NCBI GenBank assembly: GCA_026989405.1
Contig: JALSJL010000481.1
Location: forward strand, 1-8,087
Length of the DNA stretch: 8,087 nucleotides
Direction of reading: 5' to 3'
Source of the DNA: Marinosulfonomonas sp.
GTDB lineage: Bacteria > Pseudomonadota > Alphaproteobacteria > Rhodobacterales > Rhodobacteraceae
Made by a program: the position numbers and the translations under genes. Within the stretch, counting starts at the first letter, position 1. The number at the start of each line of letters is the position of its first letter. Below the pieces are notes generated by a model, which worked only from the letters and a program-made list of their open reading frames with translations, was not told where the DNA came from and did no database searches. Positions 1 through 5,669 of the stretch are shown here, piece after piece.

Positions 1-881
1 CCGGCATGCAATTCGGGGTAACCACCGGGCAGGAACACCAGGTCACAGGTCTGTGGGGCCTCATCCGCGAGCGGCGAAAAGAAACTGAGCTCGGCCCCGG
101 CGGCGCGCCAGTCCTGCAGAAGATGCGGGTAGGCGAAGGCAAAGGCTTCATCGCGCGCGATCGAGATCACCTGAGCCGGCGGAGGAAAGGCCGGCCTTGG
201 CCCGGGCGTCGGCAATGGTGCGCCCAGCCCGGCCAATCGGTCAAGGTCGACACTGGCGGCCACGATCTGCGCCGCATCCTGCAGATAGGTCTGTATGTCC
301 GGGTGTTCACTGGCCTGCACCAGACCGAGGTGGCGCGACGGGTGGGTCAGCCCCTCTTGTCGATAGATCGCGCCAAGCACCGGGACCGCCACCGGTTCCA
401 GCGCCCGGCGCAACATGGCCTCATGTCTGGACGAGCCGATCTTGTTGAGGATCAACCCGACCACGCGAACATCCGGATCGTGATCGACAAAGCCCCGGAC
501 CAGGGCTGCGACGGATTGCGCCATGTGGCTGCAATCGACAACCAGAACCACCGGAACGCCCAGCAGTCGGGCCAGATCAGCGGTTGCGCCGCGGCCCTCG
601 GGCGGGGCGCCATCGAACAGCCCCATGGCCCCTTCGATCAGCAGAAGTCCTTCGCCGGCCGCAAGCGACACCAGACGCTCGCGGTTCATCGCCCAGGCAT
701 CGAGGTTGGGGCAGGGATGTCCGCAGGCCGCTTCATGGAACCGCGGGTCGATGTAATCCGGCCCGGACTTGGCGCCGCGCACCGTTACGCCGGCGTCGCG
801 CAGGGCGCGCAACACCCCCAGGGTCACCGTCGTCTTGCCATTGCCCGAACCGGGGGCCGCGATGATCAGGGCGCTGCTCAT
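1..881 (-). CDS. cobB: Hydrogenobyrinate (cobyrinate) a,c-diamide synthase, 5' part, cut by window edge
   Basis: The enzyme amidates the a and c acetate side chains of the corrin ring, using ATP and glutamine, in cytoplasmic cobalamin synthesis. The window holds the start and 293 full codons; the rest lies beyond base 1. Visible from the N-terminus are a P-loop-like APGSGNGKTT (residues 9-18), KSGPDYIDPRFHEAA (38-52, a family hallmark), NLDAWAM (59-65), EGAMGLFDG (83-91), VVDCSHMAQSVAALVRGF (about 114-131) and RHLGLVQASEH (183-193). FLPGGYPELHA (283-293) opens the glutamine amidotransferase domain; its catalytic Cys must lie outside the window. The ATG at 881 overlaps the cobA stop as ATGA, so the two genes are probably translationally coupled. 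CobB versus CbiA is decided only by similarity to the aerobic form and by the neighbours; the substrate (metal-free or cobalt-containing) is inferred. Confidence 0.93.
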   Translation of the reverse strand, partial: MSSALIIAAPGSGNGKTTVTLGVLRALRDAGVTVRGAKSGPDYIDPRFHEAACGHPCPNLDAWAMNRERLVSLAAGEGLLLIEGAMGLFDGAPPEGRGATADLARLLGVPVVLVVDCSHMAQSVAALVRGFVDHDPDVRVVGLILNKIGSSRHEAMLRRALEPVAVPVLGAIYRQEGLTHPSRHLGLVQASEHPDIQTYLQDAAQIVAASVDLDRLAGLGAPLPTPGPRPAFPPPAQVISIARDEAFAFAYPHLLQDWRAAGAELSFFSPLADEAPQTCDLVFLPGGYPELHA

Positions 882-1735
882 TTTCGCGGCGGCGCCGTGG
901 TGAGGCCAAGCGGGTCCGAGTTTCGCGGCGGCGCTCCGCTGGCCATGGATTGCCAGTCCAGCACCTGGCGCATCAATACAGCCTTGCCGATACAGATGAT
1001 TGCCGGGGCCGTAACGCCGGCTTGCCGGATATCCTGCGCGGCCTTTTCCAGGGTGGTTTCAAGCACGCGCTGGGTCGGCAGCGACGCATCGCTGACAACG
1101 GCGACAGGCTCGTCCGCTGGCCGTCCGGCCTCCTGAAGCGCCTGGCTGATGGCTGACATCGTCCGAAGCCCCATGTAAATCACGATCACTTGCGAGCCAC
1201 GCGAAATGGCACCCCAGTCAAGCGGCGGGGTATCGCCGGCCGGGTCGTGCCCGGTCAGAAAGGTGACCGCCTGGTTCACATCGCGGTGCGTTGCCGGAAT
1301 GCCGGCATAGGCCAGCCCACCGATGCCCGCCGAAATGCCGGGGATCAGACGGATGGGCACCCCGTTTCGCACGAGGTCCTGCGCTTCTTCGCCGCCACGC
1401 CCGAAGACAAACGGATCACCGCCCTTCAAGCGCAGAACCCTTTTGCCGCGCCGTGCGTGGTCGGTCAGAAGCCGGGTGATCTCGGCCTGTTTCGGCGAAG
1501 CCCGCCCCGCCCGTTTTCCGGCATCGATGCGCTTGGCCCTGTCGCCGGCCCAGTTCAGGATGTCAGCACTGACCAATGCGTCATGCACGATGACATCGGC
1601 CTGGCTCAGCGCATTCAGCCCATGCAGCGTCAGCAACCCCGGATCACCCGGGCCGGCACCACACAGCCAGACCCAGCCGGGCTGAAATTCGGGCCAGTCA
1701 TTGGCGGGCAGAACCAGTGAGTCGGTCATGGCCAT
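878..1735 (-). CDS. cobA: Uroporphyrinogen-III C-methyltransferase (SUMT), single-domain
   Basis: This SAM-dependent enzyme methylates uroporphyrinogen III at C2 and C7 to give precorrin-2, the branch point to cobalamin and siroheme. Numbered from the second Met, it has WLCGAGPGDPGLLTL (21-35), LRLKGGDPFVFGRGGEE (99-115), IPGISAGIGGLAYAGIPATHR (129-149) and IVIYMGL (182-188), all standard for the family. There is no CysG-type dehydrogenase/chelatase domain. Two ATGs two codons apart (1735 and 1729) give 285 or 283 residues. Neither has a clear Shine-Dalgarno sequence, so the choice is open. The frame stays open upstream to 2212, but that part is antisense to cbiD and lacks family motifs. The C-terminal tail after about residue 262 is Pro/Arg-rich and carries APPRN and APPRK, encoded by a 14-bp direct repeat. 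The stop overlaps the cobB start. Confidence 0.95.
   Translation of the reverse strand: MAMTDSLVLPANDWPEFQPGWVWLCGAGPGDPGLLTLHGLNALSQADVIVHDALVSADILNWAGDRAKRIDAGKRAGRASPKQAEITRLLTDHARRGKRVLRLKGGDPFVFGRGGEEAQDLVRNGVPIRLIPGISAGIGGLAYAGIPATHRDVNQAVTFLTGHDPAGDTPPLDWGAISRGSQVIVIYMGLRTMSAISQALQEAGRPADEPVAVVSDASLPTQRVLETTLEKAAQDIRQAGVTAPAIICIGKAVLMRQVLDWQSMASGAPPRNSDPLGLTTAPPRK
882..934. repeat. 14-bp direct repeat in the cobA 3' end
   Basis: TTTCGCGGCGGCGC occurs at 882-895 and again at 921-934, start to start 39 bases (13 codons). On the coding (minus) strand this gives APPRN at residues 266-270 and APPRK at 279-283 of CobA, the latter at the very C-terminus. The spacing is in frame, which fits a small old in-frame duplication of the tail. 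The sequence between and beside the copies matches only weakly, so chance in a G+C-rich tail is also possible. Confidence 0.5.
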
Positions 1736-1853
1736 GTTATGGCGTGGAACGGCGGGACGAAAAAGTGCGAAACGACTCGGCTGTATCGCGCGCCCGACCG
1801 CCGTCGCCCGCGATTTTGTTGCCTTCCGCGGGCAGGTGCATATAGTCCGCCCG
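1736..1853. promoter_or_regulatory. Divergent control region between cobA and cbiD
   Basis: This 118-bp gap lies between divergent cob genes and must hold signals for both. For cbiD there is a good promoter-like pair (listed separately). For cobA the best I can see is a weak CATAAC directly before the first ATG (1741 down to 1736) without a recognisable -35. If that were a -10 box, transcription would begin near the second ATG at 1729. No Shine-Dalgarno-like sequence precedes either gene. I see no B12-box-like sequence and no leader long enough to fold as a cobalamin riboswitch. Confidence 0.55.
1819..1846 (+). promoter_or_regulatory. Candidate cbiD promoter, close enough for a leaderless mRNA
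   Basis: TTGCCT at 1819-1824, a 16-bp spacer and TATAGT at 1841-1846 resemble a sigma-70 promoter. The cbiD ATG is at 1854, only seven bases after the -10 box, about where transcription would start. No Shine-Dalgarno sequence precedes the ATG (the bases before it read GTCCGCCCG). Together this suggests a leaderless or near-leaderless transcript. The block TATAGTCCGCCC recurs with one change before the HNH gene. This is prediction from base sequence only. Confidence 0.45.
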
Positions 1854-2900
1854 ATGACGCGCAGCGACCATAAAAAACTACGCCGGGGCTGGACAACGGG
1901 CGCGTGCGCGGCCGCGGCCACCAAGGCCGCGCTTGACAAGCTGTGGGGGGGCTCTTTTCCCGACGAGGTCACGATCACGCTGCCCCGCGGGGAGACCCCG
2001 ACATTTGCACTGGCCTTGCGCAGGGCAGGGAACGGATGGGCCGAAGCGGGGATCATCAAGGATGCAGGCGATGACCCGGATGTCACCCATGGCGCCTTGA
2101 TCCGGGCACGCGTGGCCCGGTCCGATGGCAAGATCGAATTTCGCGCCGGAGAGGGGGTCGGCACCGTGACGCGGCCAGGCCTGCCTGTGGCGGTTGGCGA
2201 AGCGGCCATCAACCCGGTGCCCCGCCAACTGATGTCCGAAATCGTGACCCTTCAGGCCGCCCGCCATGACACCACGCCGGCCATCAGGATCACCCTGTCG
2301 GTTCCCGGCGGAGAGGCGCTTGCCCAAAAGACCTGGAACCCGCGTCTGGGGATCGTCGGGGGCATAAGCATTCTGGGAACCACGGGCGTTGTCAGGCCGT
2401 TTTCCTGCGCCGCCTGGATTGCCTCGATCCACCGCGGTATCGATGTGGCGCGCGCAAGCGGGCTGAGCCATGTGGCCGGCTGCACCGGGGCCACGTCCGA
2501 ACGCGCGGTGCAAGCGCTTTTCGGGCTGCCGGACCATGCCATGCTCGACATGGGCGATTTTGCCGGGGGCTTGCTCAAGTATCTGCGCCGACACCCGGTT
2601 GCGCGGCTGACAATCGGCGGGGGCATTGCAAAGATGGCCAAGTTCGCTCAGGGCGCAATGGATCTGCATTCGGCGCGCAGCCAGGTCGATTTCGACATTC
2701 TGGCCGACTGGGCAGGGGACGAAAGGGTTGCCGGTACAAACACCGTGCTTGAAGCCTATGAAATTGCCGGAAAGCCCCTTGCGGCGCGCATCGCCAACGA
2801 AGCACGACAGCAGGCGCTGCGTGTGCTGAACGGTGCAGGGATTTCTGTCGACATCGCGCTTGTCGATCGCGCGGGCACGATTGTTGCGAGGGCCTGCTGA
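1854..2900 (+). CDS. cbiD: CbiD-type precorrin-5B C1-methyltransferase
   Basis: CbiD adds the methyl group at C1 of the contracted corrin ring, using SAM; the characterised substrate is cobalt-precorrin-5B of the anaerobic pathway. The 348-residue product has the usual family length and hallmarks: RRGWTTGACAAAATKAAL (10-27), AGIIKDAGDDPDVTHGA (65-81), GIVGGISILGTTGVVRPFS (166-184), HVAGCTGATSE (206-216) and LTIGGGIAKMAKFAQG (252-267). The ATG at 1854 is chosen because the family begins just before the TTGACAAAATKAA motif. The frame extends upstream to 1701 but there it lies over cobA. No Shine-Dalgarno sequence is visible, in line with a leaderless start. The stop overlaps the cobK start by one base (TGATG). 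Oddity: the neighbouring CobB and CobK look aerobic-type, and in the classical aerobic route this methylation is done by the unrelated CobF. Confidence 0.93.
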   Translation: MTRSDHKKLRRGWTTGACAAAATKAALDKLWGGSFPDEVTITLPRGETPTFALALRRAGNGWAEAGIIKDAGDDPDVTHGALIRARVARSDGKIEFRAGEGVGTVTRPGLPVAVGEAAINPVPRQLMSEIVTLQAARHDTTPAIRITLSVPGGEALAQKTWNPRLGIVGGISILGTTGVVRPFSCAAWIASIHRGIDVARASGLSHVAGCTGATSERAVQALFGLPDHAMLDMGDFAGGLLKYLRRHPVARLTIGGGIAKMAKFAQGAMDLHSARSQVDFDILADWAGDERVAGTNTVLEAYEIAGKPLAARIANEARQQALRVLNGAGISVDIALVDRAGTIVARAC

Positions 2901-3628
2901 TGCTGCTCTTGCTGGCCGGAACAAGCGAAGCGCGCAGGATTGCCGGCGCCCTGGCGGCAGAGGGCATCCCGGCCGTCGCTTCCCTTGCCGGGGCGACCCG
3001 AATGCCGGAAAAACTGGCCCTGGAGACCCGGGTTGGTGGATTTGGCGGGCGGCAAGGCTTCATCGATTTTCTCCAGGAAAACGCGATCACCGCCATTCTT
3101 GATGCCACCCATCCCTTTGCTGCAGAAATCAGCGCCCGCACCGCGAATGTTGCCAGTTCCATGGCCATCCCGCATCTGCTCTTGCTGCGCCCGCCGTGGC
3201 GGCCATCCCAAGGCGATGACTGGACGATGATTGCCCGGGAATCCGATGCAGCGCGCCATATCGCGCCGGGTTCGACGGTTTTTCTGGCCACCGGCAGGCA
3301 AAGCCTTGAAGGGTTTGCCAATCTTGAAGGCCGGCGCCTGATTTGCCGTCGGATCGACCCGCCGCGCGCGCCATTTCCCTACGCCAACGGCACCTATCTT
3401 CTGGGCCGGGGGCCGTTCACTGTCGATGATGAAATCGCGTTGTTTGAACAGCTCGGGGTCGACGTTCTCGTGGTCAAGAACGCCGGCGGCGAATCGAGCC
3501 GGGCGAAACTGGACGCCGCGCGCGCTCTCTCGATCCCGGTGATCATGATCGAGCGCCCGCCGCCGCCTGCAGCCGACACCGTTGCCACGGTTGCCGAGGC
3601 CCTGGACTGGGTGCGGGGGCTTGCATGA
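2900..3628 (+). CDS. cobK: Precorrin-6A reductase (CobK/CbiJ family)
   Basis: The enzyme reduces the macrocycle of precorrin-6A with NADPH to give precorrin-6B, one step after the methylation assigned to CbiD. The 242-residue product shows the N-terminal LLLLAGTSEARRIA (2-15), GGFGG (46-50), the family signature ILDATHPFAAEIS (66-78), FLATGRQSLEGF (128-139) and the C-terminal VVKNAGGESSRAKLDAAR (191-208) followed by IPVIMIERP (212-220). Length is normal. The ATG at 2900 shares its A with the cbiD TGA, and the TGA at 3626-3628 overlaps the next gene's ATG (ATGA), so translation is probably coupled on both sides. CobK and CbiJ cannot be separated from sequence by eye; the name follows the aerobic-type context. 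Confidence 0.94.
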   Translation: MLLLLAGTSEARRIAGALAAEGIPAVASLAGATRMPEKLALETRVGGFGGRQGFIDFLQENAITAILDATHPFAAEISARTANVASSMAIPHLLLLRPPWRPSQGDDWTMIARESDAARHIAPGSTVFLATGRQSLEGFANLEGRRLICRRIDPPRAPFPYANGTYLLGRGPFTVDDEIALFEQLGVDVLVVKNAGGESSRAKLDAARALSIPVIMIERPPPPAADTVATVAEALDWVRGLA

Positions 3629-4254
3629 AAGAACGGATACTGGAAACCCATGCCTGCATTTCCCAGGGCGCTGACTGGCTGGCCGCGAATGAGCCCCGGT
3701 TTGCGCAGGCCCTGACCCGCACCGGCCCCTTGCCGCTGCGCCGGCGCAAGGACGGGTTTGCCGCCCTGCTCGATGCCATCGTCAGCCAGCAGATTTCGGT
3801 AGCCGCCGCCACGGCCATCTGGGGCCGCATGGAGGCTGCGGGGCTGACCGGGCCTCGCAAGATCAGGGCCTGCTCGGACGACCAGTTGCGCAGGTGCGGG
3901 CTGAGCGGCCAGAAGATCCGTTATGCCCGCGCGCTGGCCACCGCCGGCATCCGGTATCCGGACCTGCGTGACATGAGCAGCGACGCGGTGGTGGCCCGGT
4001 TGACAGAAGTGCCCGGTATCGGGCCGTGGACTGCGCAGATATATGTGATGTTCTCGCTGGGACGCGCCGACGTCTTTGCCCCGGGCGATCTGGCACTGCA
4101 GGAAGCCGCGCGCCTGCTGTTCGATCTGGATGGGCGGCCGACGGAAAGGAAAATGCACGACATGGCGTTGGCCTGGTCACCCTGGCGCGGCGTTGCAGCC
4201 CGTCTGCTTTGGGCCTACTACCGTGTTGAAAAGGAACGGGAAGGAACACGATGA
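3625..4254 (+). CDS. DNA-3-methyladenine glycosylase, AlkA-like HhH-GPD family
   Basis: The likely role is removal of alkylated bases (such as 3-methyladenine) from DNA at the start of base excision repair. The 209-residue protein has LLDAIVSQQISVAAATAIW (48-66, matching the family's 'GQQ(V/I)S' helix), a helix-hairpin-helix LTEVPGIGPWTAQIYVMFSLG (126-146), then the catalytic region VFAPGDLALQEA (150-161) with Asp155 as the expected catalytic acid, and SPWRGVAARLLWAYYR (185-200). The position holding the catalytic Lys in endonuclease III is Trp135, and there is no C-terminal four-Cys cluster, so a monofunctional glycosylase is expected. The AlkA N-terminal domain is absent, as in the shorter members. 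It overlaps cobK and the following gene by ATGA, so it is expressed within the cob unit. Exact base specificity cannot be read from the sequence. Confidence 0.9.
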   Translation: MKERILETHACISQGADWLAANEPRFAQALTRTGPLPLRRRKDGFAALLDAIVSQQISVAAATAIWGRMEAAGLTGPRKIRACSDDQLRRCGLSGQKIRYARALATAGIRYPDLRDMSSDAVVARLTEVPGIGPWTAQIYVMFSLGRADVFAPGDLALQEAARLLFDLDGRPTERKMHDMALAWSPWRGVAARLLWAYYRVEKEREGTR

Positions 4255-4940
4255 CACGGCAGTTGCAATACGACCGGCGCGGGCCGCAATCGGGAACAGC
4301 GAAACAGGTTGTCGTTTTCCTGCATGGCTACGGAGCAAACGGCGCCGACCTGCTTGGCCTTGCCGACCCGTTGGGGCCACATATGCCCGACACAGCCTTT
4401 GTCGCGCCCGATGCTCCCGAACCCAGCGCCGCAAATCCGATGGGGTTCCAGTGGTTCCCGATCCCCTGGCTCGACGGCTCATCCGAAAAGGACGCGGCCG
4501 CATCGATGGCGCAAGCGGTCGACGACCTGAACCGGTTTCTCGACAAGGTTCTGGCCGATGAAGGGCTGACACCCGACCGGATGATCCTGTTCGGGTTTTC
4601 CCAGGGCACCATGATGAGCCTGCATGTGGCTCCGCGCCGCCCGGACCCTGTAGCCGGAATTGTCGCTTTCTCCGGGCGCCTGCTGGAACCGGACCGGCTG
4701 GAAAGCGAAGTGGTGTCTCGCCCGCCGGTGCTTCTGGTGCATGGAGACAGGGACGAAATTGTGCCACCGGCCAGCCTGCCGGCCGCCGCTGACGCATTGA
4801 GCAAGGCGGGTTTCGAGGTCTATGCGCATGTCATGGAGGGCGCCGGCCACGAGATCGCGCCCGACGGCCTGTCTGTTGCGCTGTCCTTCATGCGTGACAA
4901 ACTGGGCCTGGGCCAGAAATCACCGGCCAATCCGGGATAA
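4251..4940 (+). CDS. Phospholipase/carboxylesterase, acyl-protein-thioesterase-like alpha/beta hydrolase
   Basis: A cytoplasmic serine hydrolase of 229 residues, the usual length for the family. After the strand VVVFLHGYGANGADLLGL (20-37), whose HGYGANG likely shapes the oxyanion hole, come GFQWFPI (65-71), the nucleophile elbow ILFGFSQGTMMSLH (112-125, Ser117), the acid strand VLLVHGDRDEIVP (160-172, Asp168) and GAGHEI (197-202, His200). The triad is therefore complete. I see no signal peptide or membrane segment. Family members cleave short acyl esters or thioesters; the natural substrate here is unknown. The ATG at 4251 overlaps the glycosylase stop (ATGA), making it the fourth and last gene of the cbiD unit. 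I see no hairpin followed by a T-run after its TAA. Confidence 0.9.
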   Translation: MTRQLQYDRRGPQSGTAKQVVVFLHGYGANGADLLGLADPLGPHMPDTAFVAPDAPEPSAANPMGFQWFPIPWLDGSSEKDAAASMAQAVDDLNRFLDKVLADEGLTPDRMILFGFSQGTMMSLHVAPRRPDPVAGIVAFSGRLLEPDRLESEVVSRPPVLLVHGDRDEIVPPASLPAAADALSKAGFEVYAHVMEGAGHEIAPDGLSVALSFMRDKLGLGQKSPANPG

Positions 4941-4950
4941 ATATCGGGGG

Positions 4951-4978
4951 TTGCGACCAATTGCCCACCATATATAGT
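4951..4978 (+). promoter_or_regulatory. Candidate promoter of the HNH gene
   Basis: TTGCGA at 4951-4956, a 16-bp spacer and TATAGT at 4973-4978 form a sigma-70-like promoter. Transcription would start near 4985, giving a leader of about 70 bases before the ATG at 5055. The -10 box with its downstream bases, ATATAGTCAGCCC (4972-4984), matches the cbiD block at 1840-1852 in 12 of 13 positions, with the same TTGC-type -35 and the same spacer length. Confidence 0.45.
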
Positions 4979-4992
4979 CAGCCCAAATACCG

Positions 4993-5010
4993 GGGCGGGT
5001 CGTCCTGCCC
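4993..5010 (+). other. Hairpin in the leader of the HNH gene
   Basis: GGGCGGG (4993-4999) can pair with CCTGCCC (5004-5010), seven pairs including one G-U, around a four-base loop TCGT. It would lie about eight bases inside the predicted transcript. No run of T follows, so it is not a standard intrinsic terminator; a stability or translation-control element is possible. G+C-rich DNA produces such stems by chance fairly often. Confidence 0.35.
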
Positions 5011-5054
5011 TGCTGTTTGCCGGATGCTGCATCAGGGTGAGGACTTGCTTGATC

Positions 5055-5639
5055 ATGAATGCCGATTTCAGGACCAGTTTTACGCGTGAACCGGGAACGC
5101 TGCGCCATTGTCCGGCCCTGGTGTTGAACGCCGACTATCGTCCACTTTCCTACTATCCCCTGTCACTCTGGCCCTGGCAGGACGCCGTCAAGGCGGCCTA
5201 TCTGGAGCGTGTCGATATCGTCGCGGAATACAACGAGGTCGTGCACAGCCCGTCGGTATCCATCCGGATCCCGTCTGTCGTTGTCCTGAAAGACTATGTG
5301 AAACCGCAAAAACGCGTGGCCTTCACCCGGTTCAACCTGTTTTTGCGCGATGAGTTCTGCTGCCAATACTGCGGCGCGCGGGGCGATCTGACCTTTGACC
5401 ATGTGGTCCCGCGTTCCCGCGGCGGGGTTACAAGCTGGGAAAATGTCGTTGCGGCCTGTTCGCAATGCAATCTGCACAAAGGCGCGCGCAGCCTGCGCCA
5501 GGTGGGCATGGCGCTGCGAAAAACACCCAGACGCCCCGGAGCCGAAGAGCTGCGCAACATGGGCCGCCGCTTTCCGCCCAATCACCTGCACGAGACCTGG
5601 ATGGATTTCCTTTATTGGGACGCCGAACTGGACGCCTGA
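5055..5639 (+). CDS. Stand-alone HNH nuclease-fold protein
   Basis: The 194-residue product has an N-terminal part of unassigned role, ALVLNADYRPLSYYPLSLWP (21-40) and then DAVKAAYLERVDIV (43-56), typical of a conserved group of chromosomal HNH proteins. A zinc-bound HNH core follows: Cys103 and Cys106 (CQYC), DHVVPRSRGG (115-124, Asp115-His116), WEN (128-130, Asn130) and CSQCNLHKG (135-143, Cys135, Cys138, His141). All core residues are present, so nuclease activity is plausible. Substrate and role are unknown; nothing suggests restriction or homing. The ATG at 5055 is preceded by GAGGA at 5039-5043 (11 bases away), and the conserved region starts soon after it. A GTG at 5037 in frame would add six residues and hide that site, so it is less likely. 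It is convergent with ocd, 13 bp away. Confidence 0.85.
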   Translation: MNADFRTSFTREPGTLRHCPALVLNADYRPLSYYPLSLWPWQDAVKAAYLERVDIVAEYNEVVHSPSVSIRIPSVVVLKDYVKPQKRVAFTRFNLFLRDEFCCQYCGARGDLTFDHVVPRSRGGVTSWENVVAACSQCNLHKGARSLRQVGMALRKTPRRPGAEELRNMGRRFPPNHLHETWMDFLYWDAELDA

Positions 5640-5641
5640 TA

Positions 5642-5669
5642 CCCGGCGGCTGTCAACTGTCCTGCCGGG
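5642..5669. other. Hairpin across the convergent HNH/ocd gene ends
   Basis: CCCGGC (5642-5647) and GCCGGG (5664-5669) are perfect inverted arms. A G-T and a G-C pair extend the stem inward to eight pairs around a loop of about 12 bases. It spans the 13-bp gap and enters the last codons of ornithine cyclodeaminase. It could help end transcription from both sides, but neither strand shows the T-run of an intrinsic terminator. Confidence 0.3.

Noticed and set aside
6..1136. Long open plus-strand frame (376 codons) at the left end
   Set aside because: It lies antisense to cobB and cobA, whose motifs are unmistakable. It shows no family features and has the Arg/Gly/Ala-rich make-up of a high-G+C shadow frame.
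1736..1853. Cobalamin riboswitch before the cob genes
   Set aside because: I looked for a B12-box-like GCCACTG and a long structured leader on either strand. The gap is only 118 bp, shared by two divergent genes, and shows neither.
1736..2212. N-terminal extension of CobA up to 2212
   Set aside because: The frame is open, but it would overlap cbiD by more than 350 bases and add residues with no SUMT similarity. Family proteins start near the ATGs at 1735/1729.
1878..2924. Long open minus-strand frame (348 codons) opposite cbiD
   Set aside because: It is fully antisense to cbiD, which carries all CbiD motifs in the other frame, and the product has no recognisable domain.
4941..4970. Intrinsic terminator after the hydrolase gene
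   Set aside because: There is only a short ATCC-G-GGAT palindrome near the stop and no stem with a T-run. The unit may end by Rho or read into the HNH gene.
5037..5054. GTG at 5037 as start of the HNH gene
   Set aside because: It would place the GAGGA ribosome site inside the coding sequence and leave no such site ahead of the GTG. The ATG at 5055 is better supported, though the 11-base spacing is long.
5055..5639. HNH gene as a homing endonuclease or restriction enzyme of a mobile element
   Set aside because: There are no flanking repeats, integrase, methyltransferase or intron/intein signs, and base composition matches the neighbours.
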